A DNA stretch of 64,000 nucleotides. Origin: FEN-680 sp036845225. GTDB taxonomy: Bacteria; Actinomycetota; Geothermincolia; Fen-727; Anoxymicrobiaceae. Numbering within the stretch: position 1 is the stretch's first letter; each line of letters begins with the position of its first letter. Location: NCBI GenBank assembly GCA_036845225.1, contig DAIUEJ010000007.1:1-64000 (forward strand), in the 5' to 3' direction. The translations under genes were made by a program, and so were the position numbers. Of the stretch, positions 25,379-33,500 are shown piece by piece. The notes beneath the pieces were generated by a model. It had not been told where the DNA came from, searched no databases, and saw only the letters and a program-made list of their open reading frames with translations.

Positions 25379-26401
25379 ATGAAAGCTCTCGTCTACAACG
25401 CGCCTGAGGACTTCGCGGTCAAGGACCTCCCGGTCCCGGAGGTGAGCCCGGACCATGTCCTGCTACGCGTGAAAGCGTGCGGGATATGCAAGACGGACGT
25501 CCATATCCACCATGGCAGGTTCATCGCCGAGTTCCCTTTGACCCCCGGTCACGAGTTCGCGGGTGAGGTGGCTGAAGTCGGCTCGGAGGTCACAGCTTTC
25601 AAGGCCGGAGACCGGGTTACCGCGGACAACGCCGTCCCCTGCGGGTACTGCTACTACTGCCGCAGGAACAAGCCGCTTTACTGCGAGAACTTCTACTCAC
25701 TCGGCTGCAACGGCCCTGGCGGGTTCGCGGAATACGTGACGGTCAGGCACGATAAGGTCTTTCACCTGCCGGAACGGCTGACTTACGAAGAGGCGGTCTT
25801 CGCCGAACCGACAGCGTGCGTGGTCCACTGCATGGACGTTGTGGACGTGCAGGCCGGCGACGAGGCGCTGCTGTTCGGAGCCGGGCCCGCGGGCCTGCTC
25901 CTTGCCCAGATGATCAAGCACTGCGGAGCTTCCAGGCTCACCGTCGCCGCTCCGACAGCGTCGAAACTCGATGTCGCCGCCGAGCTCGCTGCCGACAACA
26001 CGGTGCAGATCGGCAGGTCGGACCTGGCCTCGGCTGCCGCCGAAATCTTCGAGCCCGCCCCGAAAGGATACGATATCGTCTTCGACGCGACCGGCTCGGC
26101 CGGCGTGACCGGGCAGTGCGTACAGTTTTCCAGGAAAGGCGGGAAGGTCGTCGTTTTCGGCGTTCCCGACGAAGACGAGACGACAGAGATCAGCCCCTAT
26201 GAGATATACAGGAACGAGATCAGGCTGATCGGCTCTTTCGCCCAGACGCACTGCTTCGACCGCGCCCTTGCTTTCCTGGAAAGCGGCGCCGTGCAGGTTA
26301 AGCAACTTGTAACCCACACCTTTCCCCTGGAGGATTACGCTGAGGCGCTTGAGGTCCTGTCCGGCGACAGGAACGCGCTCAAGATCGTGATAAAGCCCTG
26401 A
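25379..26401 (+). CDS. zinc-dependent medium-chain dehydrogenase (threonine/sorbitol dehydrogenase-like)
   Basis: 340 residues. The catalytic Zn ligands are in KACGICKTDVHIHHG and PGHEFAGEVAEVG, the structural Zn in CGYCYYCRRNKPLYC (CxxCxxCx7C), and the Rossmann motif LLFGAGPAGLLLAQMIK follows. Residue pattern DATGSAGVTGQCVQFSRKGG and VVFGVP are typical of sorbitol, threonine or glycol dehydrogenases, which oxidise secondary alcohols with NAD. RBS GGAGGATGC is upstream. The next two genes (small protein and acetyltransferase) may be in the same transcript. Confidence 0.88.
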   Translation: MKALVYNAPEDFAVKDLPVPEVSPDHVLLRVKACGICKTDVHIHHGRFIAEFPLTPGHEFAGEVAEVGSEVTAFKAGDRVTADNAVPCGYCYYCRRNKPLYCENFYSLGCNGPGGFAEYVTVRHDKVFHLPERLTYEEAVFAEPTACVVHCMDVVDVQAGDEALLFGAGPAGLLLAQMIKHCGASRLTVAAPTASKLDVAAELAADNTVQIGRSDLASAAAEIFEPAPKGYDIVFDATGSAGVTGQCVQFSRKGGKVVVFGVPDEDETTEISPYEIYRNEIRLIGSFAQTHCFDRALAFLESGAVQVKQLVTHTFPLEDYAEALEVLSGDRNALKIVIKP

Positions 26402-26454
26402 ACTGCGAGAAAAACGACGGTTCTCTTGCACGACCGGGTTAAGGGAGGAGCAGG

Positions 26455-26616
26455 ATGAAAGACGTAGTGTTCACGCTCGATCAGGACGCGCTGATATGGC
26501 TGCGCCGGATCATCACCGATGATGACAGGGACGAGGCCTTGAGGTTTATCCGCGAGGTGCTGGGTCCGAAAGTCAACGAATCGGAACACCCGCCGGGCAT
26601 CATCAGGGGTATCTGA
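26455..26616 (+). CDS. 53-residue conserved-looking small protein
   Basis: Translates as MKDVVFTLDQDALIWLRRII then TDDDRDEALRFIREVLGPKV and a tail ending GIIRGI. A very good RBS (GGGAGGAG) precedes the ATG by five bases. It is a predicted acidic helical protein. Its position, 53 bases after the dehydrogenase and 16 bases before the acetyltransferase start, suggests translation within an operon. Function unknown. Confidence 0.55.
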   Translation: MKDVVFTLDQDALIWLRRIITDDDRDEALRFIREVLGPKVNESEHPPGIIRGI

Positions 26617-26632
26617 GGAAAAGAGGCAGATG

Positions 26633-27274
26633 ATGGAACACTTGATTAGGGATGCCCACATGTCCGACGCGACTGACATCGCGAAGCTCAGCTACCTTGC
26701 CGGCCAGAGCCACGTCCAGGTCTCGATATTCGACCTGATGGTGTCGGGACCCTACGGGATGACCGACGAGAGAATCGAGAACATGGCGAAGATCGTCGCG
26801 GCCGAGGCGCCGTCCTGGATGTCGTACCGCCATTACCATGTGGTGGAAGCCGGAGGGAAGGTGGCAAGCGGGCTTGAGACTTTCATGCCTGAGGAGGCGG
26901 GCAACCGGCAGTTCGGGGACGCATTGAAAGAGGCAGGCTGGTCTGTCAAAGACATTATGGAGATGGCCGCGAGGATGCGCGTGTGGTTCAAGGTCGATCC
27001 AGGGCGCGAGCCGGGTTACCTGATAGTCGAGAACGTCGCGACATACGAGGAGTACAGGGGCAACGGCTTCACGTCCGAGCTGCTCGCCCAGGCGATCGCC
27101 ACGGGGCGCGACGAGGGGCACAAGGGGCTCCAGCTCACGGTGCTGCTCGGCAACGAGCCCGCCATCCGCGCCTACGAGAAAGCCGGCTTTGCCATGGTGA
27201 AGACCATGGAAGGAAAGAAGTTTGAGAAGGTCTTCTCATCTCCGGGCGTGGGACAGATGCTCCTGAAGTTCTAG
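26633..27274 (+). CDS. GNAT-family N-acetyltransferase
   Basis: 213 residues. The C-terminal half has the GNAT acetyl-CoA signature ENVATYEEYRGNGFTSELLA (motif A, R-G-N-G-x-x) followed by GLQLTVLLGNEPAIRAYEKAG (motif B), the classic end of the fold. The N-terminal half is unusually long, with FDLMVSGPYGMTDERIENMA and EEAGNRQFGDALKEAGWSVK, and probably binds the acceptor. An ATG one codon earlier (26630) is equally possible. Acceptor unknown. Confidence 0.85.
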   Translation: MEHLIRDAHMSDATDIAKLSYLAGQSHVQVSIFDLMVSGPYGMTDERIENMAKIVAAEAPSWMSYRHYHVVEAGGKVASGLETFMPEEAGNRQFGDALKEAGWSVKDIMEMAARMRVWFKVDPGREPGYLIVENVATYEEYRGNGFTSELLAQAIATGRDEGHKGLQLTVLLGNEPAIRAYEKAGFAMVKTMEGKKFEKVFSSPGVGQMLLKF

Positions 27275-27329
27275 CGAAAAACGGGGGTCACGAAAAACGG
27301 GGGTCAGGCACTTTTTCGCCGTTTTTTTT
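27274..27329 (+). terminator. repeat-derived hairpin with T8 run after the acetyltransferase gene
   Basis: CGAAAAACGGGGGTCA occurs twice in tandem and ends in GGCACTTTTTCGC, so GCGAAAAA pairs with TTTTTCGC. T8 at 27322-27329 follows. This would work as an intrinsic terminator and is also a member of the GGGGTCAGGCAC repeat family. Confidence 0.55.
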
Positions 27330-27336
27330 CACGAGG

Positions 27337-27367
27337 TGCGCCACCGGGGTCTGACCCCGGTGGCGCA
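27337..27367. repeat. perfect 31-base palindrome of the GGGGTCTGACCCC family
   Basis: TGCGCCACCGGGGTC-T-GACCCCGGTGGCGCA: 15-bp arms with a single central T. An almost identical sequence forms the core of the larger palindrome at 48814-48844. Confidence 0.85.
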
Positions 27368-27421
27368 GCTGAGTAATAATAGGGGCAGCCGGTCGGGGAC
27401 CAGAGCGAGGAAGGACAGAGG

Positions 27422-27559
27422 ATGACCACCCAGGCGGATAAGGCGAAGCAGAAGAAGAAGAGGGCGCTCAGCCCCTTCGCTCCAGCCCCATTACAGGGCC
27501 TTCATCACTACTACGGGCTGATCCGCCCCCGTGCCCCACATCGGTACTCAGACCCTTGA
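27422..27559 (+). pseudogene. possible gene start joined to a foreign segment
   Basis: An ATG with a nearby GGACAGAGG RBS begins MTTQADKAKQKKKRA, a believable Lys-rich N-terminus. After about codon 15 the sequence changes character and the frame runs SPFAPAPLQGLHHYYGLIR to a stop at 27557-27559. The likeliest reading is the first codons of a lost gene fused to the segment at 27466-27682. The evidence is slight. Confidence 0.3.
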
Positions 27560-27682
27560 GGGGGCTTCCCCCTTGGGTTTCTCCCTTTGCATCGGGGCAA
27601 CGGGTTCCCACGTTCCGCACGAGAGCCTGGACCAGGTTCACGCCGCCTCTATGCCGGACGCCGCCCGGGCGAAAACAACCTC
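27466..27682. other. non-coding segment of unknown nature
   Basis: About 215 bases with no convincing frame, lower purine content and several possible stems, for example GAGGGGGC-TT-CCCCCTT near 27557-27575. It lies between a truncated gene start and a GGGGTCTGACCCC repeat. The composition differs from nearby genes. It could be a non-autonomous mobile element, a structured RNA or a fragment of a repeated sequence. It gives two long overlapping open frames, as GC-rich structured DNA often does. The whole gene-less stretch is 27275-27709. Confidence 0.4.
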
Positions 27683-27716
27683 TACAAGCAGGGTCTGACC
27701 CCAGAAAGTTTAGTTG
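27683..27716. repeat. GGGTCTGACCCCAGAAAGTTTAGT repeat
   Basis: Orientation inverted relative to 16425-16461 and sharing the AAGTTTAGT end. The minus-strand stop TAA of the glycosyltransferase gene is its outer edge. Confidence 0.7.
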
Positions 27717-29197
27717 CTCCAGGTCAGCTCGACGGCAGTACCCCACTTGCTGTTGCGGGTTATCTTGTAAGGGACCCAATCCGCGAGCCCCGCGAGGAAC
27801 GAATCCACCTGCCCCACGTCCGGCCGCGTCTTGATGTATATCCAGTCGGAGTTGTAGGGGATGGCGTATTGATCGACCAGCTCTCTCGGCTTAGCCAGGA
27901 TATTCGAGAACAGCGATATCTGCTTCGTGTTCCCGAGATAGTACGTGAGGATCGCGTCCCTGTTGATCTGCTTCTCGTCAAGGATCACCATGACCGGATT
28001 GCCCCCGGCCCGTGCCTTGAGGTATAGGGCGTCTTTCTTCACGCCCGCTGAATAGTCCCAGTAAGTCTTGTACCTCGCCCTGTTGTAGCTCAGGTAGCCG
28101 AGGGAGAACGCCGAGAAAACGGTGACCACGACAAGGGCTGCCACCAGCGCGGACTTCGTGGACCTCTCGGCCCAGGGGTTTGTCACCAGGCGCGGGACCA
28201 TGCTCAGTATGCCGGCGGCTCCGATGCCGCACAGCATCGCGATAGCCGGCAACGCGGGCGGCACCATCCAGTACGGCTTGCCCACCGAGAGCGAAAGAAA
28301 GAGGTAGACGCCGAGGAACCAAACCACCGGCAGCGCGTAGTCCTTTTTCCCGTCCCGGATGCGCTTGTAGACGCAGACCGCCAGACCCAGGGCCAGCAAT
28401 GCCAGCATCAGCCATCCGATGTCTTTCGTGAGTCCCGTGAAGTAGTACCTGACAGGTTGCTTGAAGAGCGCGCCGTCCCCCGCGCCGCTCCAGAAGAAGC
28501 TCCAGAAGTGACCCACGCCCGTCGCGAGCCAGGCGTACCACCAGAAGGACATCACGAACCCGATCCCGGCGATGAAGGCGGTCTGCTTCAGTTTCTCCCT
28601 GTCCCAGCAAGCCAGGGAGAACAGGAATACAGCCATGAGCGCGAATATCGCCGTCTCCTTGGTCAGCATCCCGAGGCCGAAGACGACTCCGGCCCACTTC
28701 CAGCTTCCGCGCACGAACAGGTAGATAGTGAGGACGATGAGAAAGCCGACCATCGGGTCCTGCTTGACCCAGGTGTCCATGACGACAGCCGCCGGCATGA
28801 CCGCGAGCACGAACGCGGCGAGCAGCGCGACCCCCTGGCTGAAAAGCCGTTTCGCGATCGCGTATGTCACGACGAGCGTGCCGAAGGAGAAGAGTATCGA
28901 AAAGACCTTATAAGCAATGACCCTGGCCCCGAAAGCCTTGGTGAGGAAAGCCATCAGCCAGAGGTAGAGCGGCGGGTGGATGTGTGAGAGCGAGGACCAC
29001 ACGTCCCTGGTGCCCGCGCTGAACGACTTGATGGTCAGGGCAAGCTGCGCCTCGTCCCGTCCCAGGAGCTGGTTGATGTAACGCAGCCTGAGGACGAGGA
29101 AGAGCGCCGCGATGGCGGCAAGCCGCCCATACCAGCCATTTCCGGCTGCTATCAGTGGAGGTCTCGCCGTCGGTTTCCTCGGCAGTCGCTTTCTCAT
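27710..29197 (-). CDS. GT39-like membrane glycosyltransferase (PMT/ArnT type)
   Basis: 495 residues with about 11 membrane helices, then a soluble C-terminal domain (residues 380-495). The first extracytoplasmic loop has GRDEAQLALTIKSFS, where the Asp-Glu pair is the usual catalytic or metal site of GT39 and ArnT-type enzymes, and SHIHPPLYLWLMAF follows at the right spacing. They transfer a sugar from a polyprenyl-phosphate donor to protein or lipid on the outer face of the membrane. Met at 29197 begins the basic N-terminus KRLPRKP; the longer frame to 29293 is repeat DNA. Stop codon TAA is in a repeat. Acceptor unknown. Confidence 0.8.
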   Translation of the reverse strand: MRKRLPRKPTARPPLIAAGNGWYGRLAAIAALFLVLRLRYINQLLGRDEAQLALTIKSFSAGTRDVWSSLSHIHPPLYLWLMAFLTKAFGARVIAYKVFSILFSFGTLVVTYAIAKRLFSQGVALLAAFVLAVMPAAVVMDTWVKQDPMVGFLIVLTIYLFVRGSWKWAGVVFGLGMLTKETAIFALMAVFLFSLACWDREKLKQTAFIAGIGFVMSFWWYAWLATGVGHFWSFFWSGAGDGALFKQPVRYYFTGLTKDIGWLMLALLALGLAVCVYKRIRDGKKDYALPVVWFLGVYLFLSLSVGKPYWMVPPALPAIAMLCGIGAAGILSMVPRLVTNPWAERSTKSALVAALVVVTVFSAFSLGYLSYNRARYKTYWDYSAGVKKDALYLKARAGGNPVMVILDEKQINRDAILTYYLGNTKQISLFSNILAKPRELVDQYAIPYNSDWIYIKTRPDVGQVDSFLAGLADWVPYKITRNSKWGTAVELTWSN

Positions 29198-29232
29198 CCA
29201 TGAGTTGATTAATTGTATCTCAGGGGTGTTGC

Positions 29233-29337
29233 GAAAATGCACCACTGGGGTCAGGCACCGGTGGTGCATTTCTGGAAGTCTGCGATCGTGCACGGAGAAA
29301 ATGCACCACCGGTGCCTGACCCCAGTGGTGCGTTTTC
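29233..29337. repeat. long inverted repeat with nested palindromes
   Basis: Left arm 29233-29273 and right arm 29297-29337 pair over about 39 of 41 bases: GAAAATGCACCACTGGGGTC then AGGCACCGGTGGTGCATTT. Each arm also contains the internal palindrome TGCACCAC...GTGGTGCA. It separates the 5' end of the glycosyltransferase gene from the stop codon of the hydrolase gene; the last base of arm 2 touches the latter. Confidence 0.85.
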
Positions 29338-30166
29338 AGGCCATCGCGGACGCCGGCTTCAGCGCGCGGGTGAGCCAGTTGTCGACGTAATCGACGACCT
29401 CTTCCCAGCCCGGCTCCACGTAGATCAGATGCGACCGGCCGGGAAACTCGATGAAGTCCGTCACCGCGCTCGAGTGCCAGTACTTGCGGAAGTTCGAGCG
29501 GGTCACGGCGGCAGGCACGATGTGGTCCTCGGAGCCGGTGATGAGGAGCAACGGCTTCCGCGTCTCGTTGCGGTAGTCGACCGCGGTCGGGGGGTTGCGC
29601 ATGAAGTCCGCGAGCGCGACCTGGAACTGGGGCCTGCCGGTATCGGGGACGGCGTACTCCTCGTAGACGCGGTGCGCCTCTTCCTCGCTCAACGTGTTCG
29701 CGAACGCGTAGCGGAACTGCTTGTAGGTCAGCCCGACGGCCTTGTGCCGGTTGCCGGGATGCCCGAGCACCGGAAAAGTGGACTTGAACTCGGACAGGGT
29801 GATGCGGCGCACGCCCTTGGGCGGGGCGGGGTCGATTGCCACCGCGGCCGCCCCGAGCCCGCGGTCGAGCAGCACCTGGACCGTCAGCCCTCCCAGGGAG
29901 TGTCCGATGAGTATGGGCTGCTTCTCCATGGGGCGGATCATCTTGTCGTAGTGGTCGATTATCTCGGCCATCCCGAGGTCGGCCAGAGCTGTCGGCGCCG
30001 CCTTGCGCACCGACTCGATGTCCCCCTCGTGCCCGGGCCAGCCCGGAGCCTGCACCACGTAACCCAGACCGCTCAACCTGGTCTCGAAGTTGTGCCACGA
30101 GAGAGGGGTCATGAAGAGCCCGTGGATGACGACGACGTCATTGTTTTCGTGGCCGGTTGCTTCCAT
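29336..30166 (-). CDS. alpha/beta hydrolase
   Basis: 276 residues. HGLFMTPLSWHNFETRLSGL gives the oxyanion strand, ILIGHSLGGLTVQVLL the nucleophile elbow with Ser (residue about 96), LLLITGSEDHIVPAAV the catalytic Asp and GRSHLIYVEPGW the catalytic His. The lid region KSTFPVLGHPGNRH is longer than in small esterases. The start ATG 30166 follows GGGGGGAT; the longer frame lacks an RBS. The substrate is not clear; related enzymes include lipases and haloperoxidase-like hydrolases. It is separated from the neighbouring glycosyltransferase gene by a long inverted repeat. Confidence 0.87.
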   Translation of the reverse strand: MEATGHENNDVVVIHGLFMTPLSWHNFETRLSGLGYVVQAPGWPGHEGDIESVRKAAPTALADLGMAEIIDHYDKMIRPMEKQPILIGHSLGGLTVQVLLDRGLGAAAVAIDPAPPKGVRRITLSEFKSTFPVLGHPGNRHKAVGLTYKQFRYAFANTLSEEEAHRVYEEYAVPDTGRPQFQVALADFMRNPPTAVDYRNETRKPLLLITGSEDHIVPAAVTRSNFRKYWHSSAVTDFIEFPGRSHLIYVEPGWEEVVDYVDNWLTRALKPASAMA

Positions 30167-30543
30167 TTCAATCCCCCCAACAGTCACGACAACTACCGAT
30201 TGCGGCACATCCATCATTCGGCGCGGGGCCGGGCAATCCTGCGATGGCGCCGCAGGGGGGAAACCTTGACGTCCGTCATGGAGCGACGATTTGCGCGCGG
30301 GTAGTATGCCGGTATGGAAAGAACGAGAAGGTGTACCAGATCACACGACGTAGACGGCCAGAAAAAGAATCTTCTCGTGAAGTAGGAGTCCGGATTTACA
30401 GGGTGAATAAAGCCCCAGAAGTAGAACCCGCGAACGCTAGAGACGACACCTGAGCAGACTTGTAGGCCAAGGTTTGCCGCTAGCGCTACGCAGGTCCGGT
30501 AAGTCAGGCACGTTTGTGCCAGGTTCAAAGGAGTTGGTTTTCC
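30167..30543 (+). other. 377-base gene-less leader of the multicopper oxidase gene
   Basis: No credible frame on either strand. The right half (30330-30510) is purine-rich with several short stems and ends in GGTCCGGTAAGTCAGGCACG and TTTGTGCCAGG, a degenerate repeat copy. It could hold a promoter and a long 5' leader for the oxidase. I see no recognised riboswitch pattern. Confidence 0.35.
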
Positions 30544-33500
30544 ATGCATCACTCGAGGAAACCCGCGACAAGGACGATTGCCCCGATTCTCGCATTCCTT
30601 TTAGTTGCCGCCTTCTTCCTGGCAGGCGCGGGCCCGATCGCCGCGAAGCCGACGCCGGCCGCGCCGAAGGCTCAAACGCAGCCGGCGGCCAACCCGGCGC
30701 AATCACCTGTGAGAACTCAGGACTCGAAACGCACAACGGCCGCGGACAGACAGGCCGCGGCGGACCGTGCGCAGGCTCAGGGACTGACACCGGGGGTGGC
30801 GAAGAGCGGCGGCGCGGTGCCGACGCCTGGAGGCGTACCTGACTACTTCGGCCCTTATCCTAACTACGCAAACAGCCCCCTGCCCACGGCGATTGCCGCG
30901 TTTCCTTATCCGACGTTCTACTTCGCTGAGGGCACGACCCGGCCGAATTTTGAGACTTACTTCACTATCCAGAACCCGGGCACCAAGACGGCAAACGTCA
31001 GGCTGACCTACATGAGAGGGAATGGCCAGAACGCAGTCGTTACTGTGGCTGTTCCAAAGAACACCAGGTCCACCATCAATCCGGTGAGCACCCTGGGCAG
31101 CGCGGACGATGCCGCTCACGACTTCAGCACCAAGGTCGAGTCCCTCAACAAAGTGCAGGTCATAGTCGAGCGCCCGATGTATTTCAACTACAAGGGTGTC
31201 TGGACAGGCGGGTCCGACGCGGTGGGGGCAACCGCCACGGCGTCTGCGTTCTATTTCGCGGAAGGGACGTGCCGGCCCAACTTCGATGCTTACTTCACGA
31301 TTCAGAACCCCGGAAACAATAACGCGATCATCCAGCTGACCTACATGAAGGGTGACGGCACAGTAGTCACGCAGGGCTTTGGCGTGACAGCCCATACGCG
31401 CGGAACGGTACACCCCGCGGACACGCTGGGGGTCGGCGACGACGCGGCCCATGACTTCAGCACATCGATAGTCTGCACCAACGGTCAGAAGATAGTCGCC
31501 GAGCGGCCACAGTACTTCAACTACAAGGGGGTCTGGACCGGAGGCCACGACGTCGTAGGCGCCACGGCGGGCGCGAAGCAATACTACTTCGCGGAGGGCA
31601 CCAGCCGGCCGAACTTCATCCCTTACCTCACGATACAGAACCCGAACGCGGGCTCGGTGCCCGTCAAGATAACCTACTTCATGGCTGACGGAACGAGGAA
31701 AACGCAGAACATGACGCTCGCTCCTCATTCAAGAAGCACAGCCATTCCCTCGGACATCATAGGCTCGGGCGACGTAGGGCATGACTTCAGTTCAAAAGTC
31801 GAAAGCACGAACGGGAAGAACATCATCGTCGAGCGGCCGATGTACTTCAACTACAACAACGCCTGGACCGGCGGCTCGGACGTGATGGGCGCGACCGCTT
31901 CCGCGCCGGCATACTACTTCGCGGAGGGCACCAGCCGGCCCAACTTCGACCCGTATCTTTGCATACTCAACCCGGGAGACACGGTCGCCAACCTGACCAT
32001 CACATACATGAAGGGTAACTCAACGACCTCGACTCAGCTCATTTCAGTGCCTGCTTTTTCGCGAGGTACAATCTCAATTCGTGAGAAGACGGGGACCGGG
32101 AATGACGCGGCCCACGACTTCAGCATCCGTGCCGAGTGCACGAACGGCCAGCGGGTCATAGTCGAGCGGCCGATGTACTTCAACTACAACGGCGTATGGA
32201 ACGGCGGTCACGATGCGGTCGGGCTTGCCTATCAGGCGGTCGGCGTCCAGACGGGCACCGGCGTCAGGAAGTTCGTCGATTCGCTCCCCGGACTCGGGGC
32301 GGCGAACGCCAACGACCTCGGGCAGTATATCCCGGTGGCCGTTCCCGACAAGACGAGCTTCCCCGGCTCGGACTACTACGAGATACAGCTCGGGCAGTAC
32401 AGGGAAAAACTCCACAAAGACCTTCCGTCGACCTTGCTGCGCGGCTACCGGCAGACCAACAGCTCGAATCCATCCGTGACGAAGTTCAGCTACCTGGGGC
32501 CGACGATCATCGCCCAGAAGGGCCGCCCGGTGAGGGTCAAGTTCACGAACAGCTTGCCGACCGGCGCGGGAGGAAACCTGTTCATCCCCGTCGATACGAC
32601 GGTCATGGGCGCGGGAATGGGCCCTGATGGAGTGAACGGCTACACCGAGAACCGCGCGGTCATCCACCTTCACGGCGGTAACACCCCGTGGATCAGTGAC
32701 GGGACCATGCACCAGTGGATCACTCCGGCCGGGGAGACCACGCCGTATCCCCAGGGAGTCAGCGTGCAGAGCGTCCCCGACATGCCCCAGCCGACGGTTG
32801 GAGACGGGACCGAGACGTTCTACTACACAAACCAGCAGAGCGCCAGGTTGATGTTCTACCACGACCATGCGTACGGGATAACCCGCCTGAACGTCTATGC
32901 GGGCGAAGCGGCGCCCTATCTGCTGCAGGACTCGACCGAGACCTCGCTCATCAACAGCAAGTCCATCCCGGCCGACCAGATCCCCCTGGTGATCCAGGAC
33001 AAGACCTTCGTACCCGCCCCGGCGCAGCTCGCGGCCGAGGACCCGACATGGGACACGAGCAAATACGGAGGCAAGGGCAACCTCTGGTTCCCGCACGTAT
33101 ACATGCCAAACCAGAATCCTGGTAGCATCGATGGCGCCAACGCAATGGGGCGCTGGGATTACGGCCCGTGGTTCTGGCCGCCGTTCACAGGGATCACCAA
33201 CGGACCGGTCGCGAACCCCTACTACGATCCTGTCAACGCACCCTGGGAGCCGAAGGTGATTCCGGGGACGCCCAATCCATCGATAGTACCTGAGGGGTTC
33301 ATGGATACGCCCCTGGTCAACGGGACCGCTTATCCCTACGTGAAGGTGGGGCCCAAGGCATACCGGTTCCGGATACTGAACGCCTCTAACGACCGTACAC
33401 TCAACCTCCAGATGTACTTCGCGAAGTCGAACGGGCAGATGTGGAAGTCGAACGGGACGCTCACCGACGGCGATGCCGGCGAAGTCGCCATGGTGCCCGC

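Noticed and set aside
27556..27834. Open frames across 27556-28027 as genes
   Set aside because: They run through the non-coding segment, the repeat and the antisense of the glycosyltransferase gene without recognisable domains.
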